In this document: positions 23,588 through 34,359 of the stretch, one piece after another | Position numbering within the stretch: position 1 is the first letter of the stretch | Layout of the letters: each line of letters begins with the position of its first letter | Assembly (NCBI GenBank): GCA_036346275.1 | Contig: CM070711.1 | Location: 68,447,782-68,511,781 of the forward strand | Reading direction: 5' to 3' | Source of the DNA: Otatea glauca | Lineage: Eukaryota > Streptophyta > Magnoliopsida > Poales > Poaceae | Length of the DNA stretch: 64,000 bases | The notes under the pieces: generated by a model | Database searches by the model: none | The model's input: the letters and a program-made list of their open reading frames with translations, nothing else | What the model was told of the DNA's origin: nothing | Translations under genes and position numbers: made by a program

Positions 23588-23607
23588 TCTCACCAGGCTG
23601 CCAAAAG
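23588..23607 (-). other. Primer-binding site region
   Basis: On the minus strand CTTTTGGCAGCCTGGTGAGAC follows the 5' LTR. It is a decayed form of the CTTTTGGCACGCCCAGTGGG seen next to the LTR at 27094. The priming tRNA was not assigned. Confidence 0.6.
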
Positions 23608-23609
23608 TG

Positions 23610-24261
23610 TGTTGGTACTGAAAAATATGATGAAGGCTTGATCAGCTCGAACACACGTGAACGTTAGGTTCAAGCTTGGTTCGTGGCGTGCCAGCCAAAT
23701 TTAATCTTGCAATAAGCAAGATAGATCGAAATAATGCTCAAAGCCAATTTAATGTAACAATCGGCAAGAGATCTAAACAGCTACTTGAGCCGATTAAATC
23801 GTAGGTGACGATATATCTAAACAACTTGTTACGGTTGAATATACGATATGGTAAGGGCAGATTTTCTCAAAAAGGTGATGTGCAACAAGATCGGAGAAAA
23901 GCAAACCTGGATAAATGGATGTAATCGAAGATGATCAACAATCGGCGATGCGCAACTTTATTGATCAAAAATGAATTACAAGGGAGATTCTAAGTTATAA
24001 AAGCTACTCCTAGTTGACATGAAAAGTAGATAAGTAAATGTGAGCTGATTGATTGTTGTATTTTTAACTCGCTTTAGGTCCCCTTTTATAGCGTATAATC
24101 CGATCGTATCTTTCTCCGATATGTCATAAATCATGAACCGTATCGGCCTCTACCTCTTTAAAAGTAAAATTCCTTACCTAAACCGATATCGGCCAGATAT
24201 CCAAATTCAACTTAGTGTGACAAATCATTTGCATATATCTTGCCAAATTTTAATACCAACA
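23610..24261 (-). repeat. 5' LTR of the first Tat-type gypsy element
   Basis: Homologous to 11381-12036 throughout. The minus-strand reading begins TGTTGGTATTAAAATTTGG and ends CAGTACCAACA. The promoter TATA (CTATAAAAGG on the minus strand) is at about 24074-24085. Confidence 0.9.
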
Positions 24262-25650
24262 CTACGTAAGAAATGTCGACAGTAGATACACTTGTGTAAG
24301 TAGTAGACACTAGTTATTATCGCATCAACCAACTATCGATCTTTACCAAGTACTAATCGGGAGTCCGATTAGAGCAGATTCAGTGCTCCAACCAAGGGGA
24401 GTGGTTGGACGCGTGGGGGCTATGGAATTGACGCACCAGTGTCAGATGTGCTTCTATATTTTTTATTTGAAAACTATGTAAATATTAAAATATAAATAAA
24501 AAATAGACATAATTACTCTTTTTTTTATTTACTTTGAGATTTATATAACGTATATTACGAGGTGATGTATAGAAGTATAGTTATCATGCACACAGTACCC
24601 CTACGTAATTGAGCTCTCCGTGGGGTAGGGTCTTGCACAGTACTGTCCGGTTTTGTGCAACTAAACTTCTATTCAAAAGTTTTGTTGATTTGCGATCTTA
24701 CAGTACTATCTGAAAAATATGTAATTAAGCTTTCTTTTTTTCGCCTTATTGTGTCAACTTATGCCATGCGTCTTGTAATCTAGCTGTATCTACCAGCTAG
24801 ACATATTGCCGCCAATAGAGTATAACTAAGAGCGTGATTGCATAAAATCGAACATTCGAATTCAAGATATCGTGGCTCGACGCTAGTACAGATACAATGG
24901 TCGAGAGGAGATGACGATTGACGAGTATAGAAAACACGACCTCCCTTGAGGACATGCGGCATATTAGGATTGGGCAGCTCTATGCTCGGTCCTCGTGCCG
25001 TACTCTCAAGCGTGCATGCGTGTCGTCCAACGGGGACGGTGCGTGAGCCATACTTCTGGTGCGGTCGGCACGAAAGACAAAACCCGCAAAGCGCGCGCAT
25101 CCGCGCATGGATCTTCCGTCGGAACCCGTGAAACCGCGGCTGTCCTCGCGTCGTCGCGCCTCCATTGTTCGGGCTTAATTAGTCAAGCCGACGAATTCAG
25201 GATCGAGGAGCTAGCGTGATGAATGGACACACAGTACATTTACTATGCACTCGCATGTGCCGCACGACAGCGATCGATACGTGAGAGATGGAGCTTTGAT
25301 TGCGGCAAACGATAACTCGCTCCCCTACTTTTCTAAAAAAAAAATCGCTTGTTTTCTTTAATCGTGACGCTGTGTTGTCAACTCTACAGTTCGCAGCAAC
25401 GGCCACTAGCATAGCTTGTCATCTCGAACAGGAGTCGATCGGGAAACGTCGATCTAGCTAGCTTGCCGCGAGATGCATGCTGTTTTTTTGTCATTTCAAG
25501 CTTTGCACATACAGTAGCTGAGCTTTAATAATTCCGATGGAATATTTCCCTTTGAAGACGTACAGGATGACACGTACTCGCTTGACTCATATTCGGCATG
25601 ATACCACTGAGATCAATGAGATAATGTAAATTGAAAGATACTTTCTACCA

Positions 25651-25762
25651 TTATCGGAGACACTAAAATTTATATTGAACTAGTATTAAGTAGTACTAAA
25701 AGTTTAAAGTTGATAATATCTGTTAATACTAGTTCTATGTAAATTTTAATGCCTCCTGATAA
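25651..25762. repeat. Foldback with ~38-nt arms
   Basis: The arms 25651-25688 and 25724-25762 are inverted copies (TATTGAACTAGTATTA against TAATACTAGTTCTATG, extended on both sides) with a ~35-base loop. It could be a short MITE or the precursor of a small RNA. Pairing was judged by eye, with about six mismatches. Confidence 0.6.
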
Positions 25763-25952
25763 CGTGAAAAGTCTCGAATTAAAATAGGTAGAAAAAAGAT
25801 GGTTGATCCACGTCGTTAACCACATAGCACAGCTCACACGTTGCCACTTGAAGCATTAAGGGTGTGGATTGAAAAGCTAGCGATCCATATGCATGCATGC
25901 ATCTTTGAGTTGTCATGCACAATGTACAGTACCGACCGCTAATAGGTGCTAG

Positions 25953-26018
25953 AAAGGGTCGTCGTCCAAGGCGATGACATCGACTTCACCATCCTCCTCT
26001 TGAGTGGATGCTGCACTG
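25953..26018 (-). CDS. Possible last exon of a displaced host gene
   Basis: On the minus strand a pyrimidine-rich stretch and CTACAG precede an acidic coding run of about 20 residues. It reads AASTQEEDGEVDVI and then ALDDDPF, followed by TAG. This looks like the acidic C-terminus of a real protein. The upstream exons would have to lie beyond the gypsy insertion at 26374, outside the window or lost. I do not recognise the family; a chance match is possible. Confidence 0.25.
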
Positions 26019-26311
26019 TAGCAAACCCAAATCCCTTCACGGATAACATGACTACATCGCAAGTTAATTAATTACGATCGAGTACTAAGGAAAATGATGG
26101 AGGTCGAGAATGCAGAAAAAAAGACCTTCATTAATTACAGCACAATAGCTTTTCACATACGATTCACAAGATGAGGTTTGTAAACCGTCTGTATCAAAAA
26201 GTCAGTGATACGATATTATTAAAGCTATAAAGGAGGTTGTTCTAGACGATAGTTTGAAAAAATTAAGAACAATCACGAAAGGGCTATAAGACTAAGAGAG
26301 TATTGCCACTA

Positions 26312-26373
26312 TGTAAGCCGATGAAAAAGATTTTTGGAAGATACCATGTTATCTTTTAAAAATGGAGGGCATA
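26312..26373 (+). other. Internal 3' end and polypurine tract preceding an LTR
   Basis: AAGCCGATGAAAAAGATTTTTGGAAG...AAAAATGGAGGGCATA matches, in order, the internal sequence just inside the 3' LTR of the first gypsy element (minus strand of 12037-12100). The LTR at 26374 is therefore preceded by 3'-end internal sequence, although it is followed by a 5'-end primer-binding site. Confidence 0.7.
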
Positions 26374-27094
26374 TGTTAGCACCTAAATTTGGCAAGGCAT
26401 AACCGATTTGTTAGGTTAAAGATGAAATTAGATATTTCTGGCCGATATCGGTTAAAAAGGGAAAAGATAAGTTACAATTGGAATTATAGCCGATATAGAG
26501 TTCAATATGGAGAGTCTTAGCCGATATCGGCTCAAAGAGTAAATTATCTCCCAGAAGTTGAGGCCGATACACATTGTGGATCTTGAGTCGAAGAAGGATA
26601 TGATCGGCCTAAGTGCTATATAAGAGGTCTAGAGGTGATAAGAAAAAGTGCCCAGAGCCAATCAATCAACTCGTATGTACTTTTTTACTTTCTGTCAACT
26701 AGAAGTAGCTTTTATAACTTAGAATCTTCTCTGTAATTCAATTTTGATCAATAAAGTTGCGCATCGCCGATTGTTGGTCATCTTCAATTACGCAAGTTAT
26801 CCCAAGTTTGTTTCCATACCGATCTTGTTGCGCATCGCCTTTTTGAGGGGAAAATATACCTTTACCTATCGTCTAATCGACTGTAATAGTTATTTAGATC
26901 CATCTAGCTGATCGTACCATCTAATCGGCAGAGACGCTCATTTATCTTGGTTTAAGCCGATTATATCGGTTTGCACCTATTTATCTTGCCGATTGCAAGA
27001 TCAAATCAGCTGACATGCCACAAGCCAACTTAAACCCGGTGTTTGCGTGTGTTCTAGCGAATCAATCCTTCATCATATTTTTCGGCGCCAACAC
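26374..27094 (+). repeat. LTR of the second Tat-type gypsy element
   Basis: A TG...CA-bounded 721-bp LTR, homologous to the LTRs at 11381 and 23610 (AAATTTGGCAAG start, CATATTTTTCGGCGCCAACA end). A TATA box CTATATAAGAGG lies at about 26619-26630. Polyadenylation signal AATAAA is at 26750-26755. The direction of these signals gives plus orientation. Confidence 0.9.
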
Positions 27095-27096
27095 AC

Positions 27097-27118
27097 TTTT
27101 GGCACGCCCAGTGGGACA
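27097..27118 (+). other. Primer-binding site
   Basis: CTTTTGGCACGCCCAGTGGG begins two bases after the LTR end, the expected place for a tRNA primer site of a gypsy element. The tRNA species was not assigned. Confidence 0.7.
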
Positions 27119-27154
27119 CGAGATCAAACCCAGTAAGATCTGTTATTTTTCAAT

Positions 27155-28584
27155 ATGAATCAATCTATCTATCATGTGCCTATGCAGCCTACAGCGATCT
27201 ACGGGCATCAGGCCTACCTAGGGCCGATCACTATGAATTATCAAGATCAATACGACCATATACATCAAGATCAATCTAGGGCTAGTCTCTATGGTCAAAA
27301 TCGGTAGTATTATGGACATCAGACTATTCCTCAGCCGATGAATACATACCAAGGCATGCAAGGGCGTGTCCAAAGTTCAACTCAGATCTACAATCATCAT
27401 TTGTTGAATCATAGAGATTTGTGCCCAAAGACGACTCTTACGTATGCGCCACCAATCGTATCAACAAGGCAAGATTTGCAAGGTTGTGAACCTCAAGATC
27501 ATACTCCAATTGAAGATCGATTCAAGGATATATTCCAAAAAGTCGGGGAGGCATTACAAAGGGATCTAGAAGCGTACTTCCGGAGACAGAAAACTACAAT
27601 AGAACAAGGATTAACTCCAAAAAGGTATGATAATGATCAGGATTTTTATTGCAATCTGAATTGATAAATTTGACCGATCAAGACCCTCCAGTACTTGGGG
27701 GGCAAGTGGATGAATCATGCTACAAAGGGCAGGAATCGGCCAAAAGGCCGACAGACCCATCATTGTTAGATTCATCTATGAAACTGATCTCAACGGTGAT
27801 CGATCCTATCAATCGGCAAGAAAGGATCTTTGAGATATCGACCGCCCAGATCATGAATGTTTGGATGCATCATCTACAATCTTTTGCATTATCAATTTTT
27901 CCATTGGCTACAGCTCAAAGTGGAGTTAAGTCGATGATGATTCCTGTATCGGCCAAGCAGATTAAGGAAGGTAGTATCCTCGGGGGGCAAGCCCTCCTTG
28001 ACTCCTCAAATTATGAAGATGATCGACAACTGGTGTCGAAAGATGAGTCATGCTTCGTCGATCAACCTTACAAGATTGTTCAAAGTGAGGATAAGTTATT
28101 TAACAGCCAAATTAAATATTTATATTATCCTACAAAAATGATTTGTGTATGGACTCCTATGGATGGTCGACCGACAAGAAACAAAACACCAAAGCAAGAT
28201 TTAATCCGGCACCTGGGATCGGCTGAGAGTGAACAATGTACTGATCCAAAAACATCGGCTAAAAGAGTTGGGCCGGTGGGTCCTGAGTCGCAGCATACCC
28301 AAGTTGTAGATGCATCATCCGTCAAAATAACACTGAAAGCAAAAGCTACAAGAGGCCGGCGTTATCACAATGAAGATCATCAGGGTTGTCCCTTTTACCA
28401 ATTTTTTTTAAAGGAAAATCTGAGGCGAAGTCATTGATACCGTAAGATGGATGATAAATTTGATGGAAAGAGGGAAATTCGTTCTGCCCCGCAGCCTGTG
28501 AGTGGAAGGCAAGTATATTCACGTGTGGAGGATATTGATGTTCAGTATAGAAAGAGCCGTAAATCTGTTCATCCTAGTACCATT
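27155..28584 (+). pseudogene. Gag-like leading region of the second Tat-type element
   Basis: The ATG at 27155 opens a glutamine/tyrosine-rich frame (MNQSIYHVPMQPT...) with one internal TAG near 27305, ending at 27664. A second frame continues at 27649-28437 (LTDQDPPVLGGQ..., later RRYHNEDHQGCPFYQF). A third piece (KMDDKFDGKRE..., RQVYSRVEDID) runs to about 28565. The canonical gag core and zinc knuckle are not visible, so the element may be a diverged or partly non-autonomous variant. Sequence similarity to CACTA TNP2 begins abruptly at 28585. Confidence 0.6.
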
Positions 28585-30236
28585 TGGAACAAGAGGTCGA
28601 TATTTTGGGACTTACCGTACTAGAAGGAGTTAGATGTCGGCATTGTATTGATGTCATACACGTTGAGAAGAATGTCTGTGACAATTTGGTTGACATCCTG
28701 CTGAACATACCTGGGAAGACCAAGGATGGTGTCAATGCTCGTCGCGACATGGCCTACATGGGAATAAGGCCCAAGCTTGCAGTGATAGAGGAGGATGGAA
28801 AAGGTCCGTACATCCCCGCTGCATGCTATACCCTGTCCAAGAAGGAGAAAGAAGACCTTTGCATGTGTCTATAAGGTATTAAAGTTCCATCGGGCTACTC
28901 TGCCAACATTAAGAAGATTGTATTCATGGATGATTTGAAGTTGCTTGGCATGAAGTCACAGGACTGCCATGTTATGATGACCCAAATGCTCCCAGTTGCA
29001 ATCAGAAATATTCTGCCAGAGTATGTCAGGTTGGCAATCACAAAGCTGTGTTATTTCTTCAATGAGATCTCCTGCAAAGTTATTGACTCCGATGTGTTAG
29101 ACAACTTACAGAGTGAGGTGGTGCAGACTCTATGTTAGCTTGAGATGCATTTCCCACCGTCGTTCTTCGACATCATGGTCCACCTTGTTGTTCACCTTAT
29201 CAGAGAGATTAAGATATGTGGACTCGCATTCCTATGTTACATGTATCCATTCGAGAGGTACATGGGTATATTAAAATCCTACTTGAGGAATCGGTCGAAG
29301 CCTGAGGGTAGTATTGTTGATGGTTATGGGAGTGAAGAGGTTATTGAGTTCTGCATGGACTATCTCGGAAATAGATAAGCAATCGGTGTTTCTGTATCTC
29401 GCCATGAGCACAGACTTGCTGGCAAAGGAACTGTTGGATCGAAACTAACGAGGCCACGGTTTGATATGTATTGCAAGCTCATTTGAAAGTCTTGCAGCAC
29501 AACACAGAAGTTGCAGGGTATATCAGGCAGCACAAGTTGATATTACGGGAAGAGAATCCACATATGGATGAGCTTTCCATCATACGAGAACACAACGATA
29601 GATTTCTCACATGGTTCAAACAAAAGGCGGAGGTCTCTGTTAGTGAGAATGTCAAATGGTTGGCTGACGGATCTAGATTTAATGTGCAGACATGGCGGGG
29701 GTATGATATTAATGGGTACACCTTTTACACTAAAAGTCAGGAGGCCAAGAGTACTATTGAAAACAGTGGTTTAAGCATTAATGCTTTGTCTGATGAACAT
29801 CACTCGAAAGGAGGATCCTCAATGGCAATGAACTCGTACTGCAGGGTGATCAAAGAAATTTGGGAGCTCGATTACGGAATATACCAGTTCCATTGTTCCG
29901 ATGTAAGTGGGTGGGACTTCCAAATGGAGTGAAGGTCAACAAGAGAGGTTTTACTCTTAAGGATCTCAATAGACTCGCCTACAAAGATGACCCATTCATC
30001 TTGTGAAGCTACCAAATCAAGTTTTCTACGTGTGTGATCCGGCCAATCCGAAGTTGTACGTCATCCTTTGTGGTAAGTGGCGGATCGTTGGTGTTGAAAA
30101 TGTCGTATATGAAGAATATGACTAATTCGATGAAATACCTCCGTTTGCGGATGGGGCTTGTCTTAGCGGGGACGACGACACATATAGAAGAAATTACATG
30201 CGTGTAGACCATCAAGAAGGGTTGTATTATAAATAA
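28585..30236 (+). pseudogene. CACTA-1 TNP2 transposase, 5'-truncated
   Basis: The transposase of an En/Spm (CACTA) element, which binds and cuts the element's ends. It starts inside the protein at the WNKRSIFWDLPYW motif. The conserved RHCIDVIHVEKNVCDNL and GKTKDGVNAR motifs (about 28640-28745) follow, then the DUF4218-like region (GMKSQDCHVMMTQMLP; PPSFFDIMVHLVVHL; MYPFERYMG, 28950-29270). The DUF4216-like C-terminus (IWELDYGIYQFHCSDVSGWDFQ; VIVENVVYEEY-like; MRVDHQEGLYYK, to TAA 30236) comes last. The N-terminal half and the 5' end of the element are missing. Several stops and at least two frameshifts break it. Confidence 0.85.
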
Positions 30237-30670
30237 AAAGAGTACGTCATTATATCAGTTGCTATGTGTTTGAAATGTTTGAATTGTACATAACTTTAAT
30301 TTCGGGTTTGGAAAGCTTTTGTGTACTTAAGAAACTTTCACAATTTTTGCCAATGGATTCTGGTATGTAGCTACTTATTGCAAGAAAAAGAAAGCACTCT
30401 ACATCAAATCATTTCTGAAAACTTTCAAAATACTTGGAATTTATTTGAAAAAGTTTTGACTTTTCTACTCTTTGAGCAAAAATCAAGTCTACAAAGTGAA
30501 TTTTGACTTCTTTTTTCAATGCTAAATATTTTTTGCCAAAATTCTTTTTGGAAAATATTTGTAGTATTACAAAGTATGTTTCTGCAAAATTTCAAATAAT
30601 TCCAACTATATTTGCAAAAGTTATGGTCTTTTCACTCTTTGATCAGATAATTCTGAAAATTCATACTTCA
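30237..30670. other. AT-rich 3' flank of CACTA-1 TNP2
   Basis: No gene; T- and A-rich sequence between the TNP2 stop and the palindromic repeat block. Confidence 0.4.
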
Positions 30671-30674
30671 TAGT

Positions 30675-31545
30675 TTGTGTGAAAAACCAATAGTACAATG
30701 AACTACATTTGTGTCAGTTTTTTTAAGAAAAATCCATAGCGGTAATAAATTTGTGTCAATTTTATTCAAAAACCGATAGTGCTATGGTCAGCATTTGTGT
30801 AGGTTTTTTTTCTCTAAAAAACCGATAGTGATGTTGTATACATGGGTTTGTGTTGTGGCATACATTTGTGTCGTTTTTTTTGTAGAAAACCGATAGTGCT
30901 ATCGTAATCATTTGTGTCGGTTTTGTTATAGAAAACTGATAGTGATATTTAAGCATTTGTGTCGGTTTTTCTAAAAAAACCGATAGTGATATTCTATACA
31001 TGGGTTTGTGTTGTGGCATACATTTGTGTCAGGTTTTTGTAGAAAATCGATAGTGCTATCGTAATCATTTGTGTCTGTTTTTTTATAGAAAACCGATAGT
31101 GATATTTAAGTATTTGTGTCGATTTTTTTAAAAAACCGATAGTGATGTTCTATACATGGATTTGTGGAGTGGCATACATTTGTGTCGATTTTTTTAAAAC
31201 CGATAGTGCCATTCAAGCATTTGTGTCGGTTTTTTTTAAAAAACCGATAGTGATGTTGTATACATGGATTTGTGTAGTGACATACATTTGTGTCGGTTTT
31301 CTTTTGAAAACCGATAGTGATGTTCATTCATTCGTGTCAGTTTTTTCTTAAAACCCGATAGTGATAACTATCAATATTTATGTCATTTTTTTGTTAATAC
31401 TTGATAGTGATAATTATCAATATTTGTGTCGGTTTTTAGTAAAAAACCGATAGTGCTAAGTTACAATAGTTGTGTCGGTTTTCTTTTAAAAACCGATAGT
31501 GCTAAAACTTGTGTCGGTTGTTGTTTAAAATCGACACAAATGCCC
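30675..31545. repeat. Palindromic repeat block of CACTA-1
   Basis: About sixteen copies of a short imperfect palindrome, TTTGTGTCGGTTTTT then AAAAACCGATAGTG, run head to tail. A longer repeat containing TATACATGGGTTTGTG and GTGGCATACATTTGTG recurs near 30838, 30996, 31153 and 31259. CACTA elements carry such motifs as transposase-binding sites near their ends. Here the block lies between TNP2 and the second gene. Frames across it give only repetitive peptides. Confidence 0.85.
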
Positions 31546-31559
31546 TCAGCCTATTTACT

Positions 31560-32015
31560 TCGCCTGCAGCAACCCCGCACTCGCCCGTAGCCACTGTCTC
31601 GCGCCCTCGCCTTGATTCCTGCCGTCCTCGCCTTGGCTCCGAATCCGCCGCCCTCACCTAACCCTAGCTCACCACCGCATCCCCCGTAGCCACACTCTCT
31701 CCCATCGTCGCCTCGGTTCCCGTGCCATCGTCGCCTCGGTTCCCGACGCCGTTGCCTCATTTCTCGCCGGCCTCGACTCGATTCCCATGCCGCCCCTGCT
31801 TCAGTTCCCGCCGCCTTCACCTCGGTTCCCGCCGTCGCCTCGGTTCCCACCACCCTTGACTCGGTTCACGTGCCGCCCCCGCCTCGGTTCCCACCGCCGT
31901 CGACTCGGTTCCCACCACCGTTGACTCGGTTCTCGTGCCGCCGTCGCCTCGGTTCCCACCGCCCTCGACTCGGTTCCTGTGCCGTCGTCGCCTTGGTTCC
32001 CGCCGCCGTCCTGGT
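31560..32015. repeat. GC-rich minisatellite of CACTA-1
   Basis: Irregular repeats of about 18-24 bp built on CGCCGTCGCCTCGGTTCCC. It directly follows the palindrome block, the same place where CACTA-2 has its GC-rich block (49810-50075). It may be the promoter/leader of the second gene; that is inference. Confidence 0.75.
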
Positions 32016-32174
32016 AAATTCTTATCCAACAATCATAATGTGACTATATGGCCAGTCGTTAGTGTTGTTAATCTGATTGTTATTCATGTAATCACAGTGA
32101 CTGCTATTGTTTATCTTCATATTCTCACAGTAGCTTAGCTTGTATTTTCAGTTTACACTCACTATTTTGAGAAA

Positions 32175-32195
32175 ATATATATATATATATATATA
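32175..32195. repeat. TA microsatellite, left
   Basis: About ten TA units directly abut the Micron-like element on its left. Confidence 0.9.
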
Positions 32196-32567
32196 GGAAA
32201 ATGATTCCATACTCCTGGGTGTACGTACTCCCACCTCTAGTATACCGTTTAAATGATGTTGTTATACCTCTTTATCCTTTTGAGTATACTCTAATACTGA
32301 TTCTAAGATACTCCAAAGTGAGTTTCATGAAAAATTTTATTAAAGTCCACCATTTATAGCATAATTTGTTTATATATTCGTTTTACATATGGAAAAGGGT
32401 ATGTAGCAAAAAAATAAAGTGCTCTGATGAATTTTTTTTAACCATATCGCATTGGAGTATATTAGAATTATTATTGAAGTATACCAAAAGTGATAAAGGT
32501 GTATAAAACGTTCATTTAAGTGGTATATTAGAGGTGGGAGTATGTACCCAGAGTATCTGGAAAAGCT

Positions 32568-32570
<3 letters not shown>
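32196..32570. mobile_element. Micron-like element embedded in a TA microsatellite
   Basis: A 375-bp block begins GGAAAATGATTCCATACTCC and ends in sequence that reads GAAAGCTTTTCCAGATACTC on the other strand. Both arms share TACTCCCACCTCTA and the TTTAAATGA stretch, giving arms of about 45-55 bases. It sits exactly between (TA)n tracts. The rice Micron family is known to insert in TA microsatellites; assignment here is by structure and memory, not by alignment. No coding capacity. Confidence 0.65.

Positions 32571-32639
<69 letters not shown>
32571..32639. repeat. TA microsatellite, right
   Basis: About 34 perfect TA units follow the Micron-like element, longer than the tract on its left. Confidence 0.95.
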
Positions 32640-32642
<3 letters not shown>

Positions 32643-34359
32643 AAGTATGTTGTTGCTCAGTTTGAATGGTACAATAGTTGTAGCTCCATGCTGCGCGGAA
32701 AGGTCAGTTGGGCTTGTGAGACAAATATTTGTCTGTTCTGTTCATATATGACTACATTACGTTGTGATTGGTAAATAGTTTGTTACATTTGAAGTGCTCC
32801 GTATTTGTATGCTAGGTTATGCTTTAGCTTGGATCACTAATTCTAATTTTGATAGGAAATGCTCATTTTGACCTATCTTTCTGCTTATCATCATTAATAT
32901 CATTAATATGACTGATGTGTGGGGTTATGTAGTGCTTGCAGGTATTTGTACATTGCAGTGTTAGATTTTCGGAGTAGGTTGACAGTTACAATGTTGCAAA
33001 TGATGTTCCTTATCATCAACTGGGAATTGGAAAATATATAGGCATTTGAACTGAGCTGTCCTAAGTGCATCTTTTTGGATTTTTTTTGTTGAAGGCGGTG
33101 TATGAAAGTGATATAATGAGACAAATTGTTGCCTGAAGCTATCATCAACAAGATTTGCAATGTGCATTAAATATAGCTGATGCAAACAAAATATAGTCCC
33201 TAAAACTTAGCTGATGCAAACAAAACAACAAGATACTATGCGCTGATGCAAACAAAATATAGTTGTAAACTCGTTTAATTCTAATTTTAAATGATTGTCC
33301 CTAAAATTGATATTTAGGGCCTGTTTCAATAAGGATGTAGTGTGAACCCAGTTGCTCTTATCCAAATGAGACATTGCTATTTGCAATGTGCATTACCGTA
33401 GTGAGAGGTATAGATTGTATATCATGCTTCTTTGCAATGCGCATTACTTTTTTTAGTGGAGATATTTGATTTCCCTGTTTTGACACCTTTTCAGTGTTGG
33501 GAATTTGTTTGAACGCCACTTTTAACTTGATTACAGGTTGTTGATTTCCTTGTTTCGACACCTTTTCAGTGTTGGGAATTTGTAGCTCGAACAAGTGCAG
33601 GAGATCCTAAGTCATTATCTTGTAAGTTATTATGTCCTGTACTCCTGTCTCATTAACAGCCCTCACACCAAATCGAATCTTTGTCATACATATGTATGTG
33701 ACATTCCTATATATAGGTTAATAGCTACCTGATGATTACAGCTGGTTTATACTTTACATGTCTTTATTGTTGCTATAATATGATGAATATTAGAATTTAG
33801 GTTGCGTAACCTACGTGTTCCGTTCGAGAGTGCTTATTTATAAATATGCTGGAATGACATATTTATGAGTAAGTAGTCTCGAATTGTCCACGTTTTTTTG
33901 ACAGTTCGACGATATGTGGTTTGGGCGAATTCCTGAGCTACAACTCCAGAGTAGATTTCGGTAGCGTCTCCTTGGTGTTCTCCGGATACACACCCCTCTT
34001 GACTTGTTGTCGAGACGTATATATGGAGAATAGCGGCGAGATGCTACCGAAATTTTCTATTGAGTTGTACAACGACTTAGGAACTTGCCTGAACCACATA
34101 TCCTCGAATTGGATTAGGACCAAACCTATTTAGATATTAGGAGTCGTCGTTGGTATGTATTTAGTTGGTCAACAAATAAACTTTTCTTGAAGATTATTCG
34201 TTTATCTGTTACTCTAATATAATATGCTAGAACAATTAAATGCTATAAACTATCCATTCAGCTGTTGCTTTACATGATTTATTGTCAAGTTCACATAATA
34301 GCTACGAATTGTTTTCTCTCATGTCAAATATATGACCATGTCAGATAAGAAAACTCAAC
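32640..34359. other. CACTA-1 region before the second gene; small direct repeats
   Basis: No clear gene. It contains three copies of GCTGATGCAAACAAAA (about 33177, 33211, 33242). Two copies of a ~42-bp segment with GACACCTTTTCAGTGTTGGG sit at about 33466 and 33541. Probable introns or untranslated sequence of the CACTA second gene. Confidence 0.35.

Larger units (their letters stand above)
11381..24261 (-). mobile_element. Full-length Tat-type Ty3/gypsy retrotransposon, minus strand
   Basis: The two LTRs (11381-12036 and 23610-24261) are homologous along their whole length. Near-matching 5-bp target duplications flank the pair: CTATG at 11376-11380 and CTACG at 24262-24266. Read on the minus strand the order is 5' LTR, primer-binding site, gag, protease, RT, RNase H, second RNase H, remnant integrase, antisense gene, polypurine tract, 3' LTR. 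Two later insertions (19185-19705 and 19836-21369) inflate the length. The LTRs differ mainly by transitions (about 18 in the first ~97 aligned bases by eye), so the insertion is old. Confidence 0.9.
24267..26310. other. Two-kilobase spacer between two gypsy elements; no clear gene
   Basis: This is the longest stretch without recognised transposon sequence. It contains a moderately GC-rich patch (about 24960-25180) whose open frames have no recognisable motif, a foldback (25651-25762) and a candidate terminal exon (25953-26018). It may be original host DNA near a gene that was displaced by the insertions. Confidence 0.4.

Noticed and set aside
24780..25219. Overlapping open frames in the GC-richer patch of the spacer
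   Set aside because: Frames are open on both strands with no motif or splice support; GC content explains them.
30762..31327. Minus-strand open frames with a repeated HYRFF-type peptide
   Set aside because: They translate the CACTA-1 palindromic repeat block; the peptide repeats only because the DNA does.
30675..31545. Possible CRISPR-like array
   Set aside because: Spacers are not unique and repeats are palindromic CACTA motifs in a plant genome.
31551..32032. Glycine/glutamate/arginine-rich minus-strand frames
   Set aside because: By-product of the GC-rich minisatellite; no start context or known motif.
32542..32751. Frame with an Ile-Tyr repeat
   Set aside because: Translation of the TA microsatellite.
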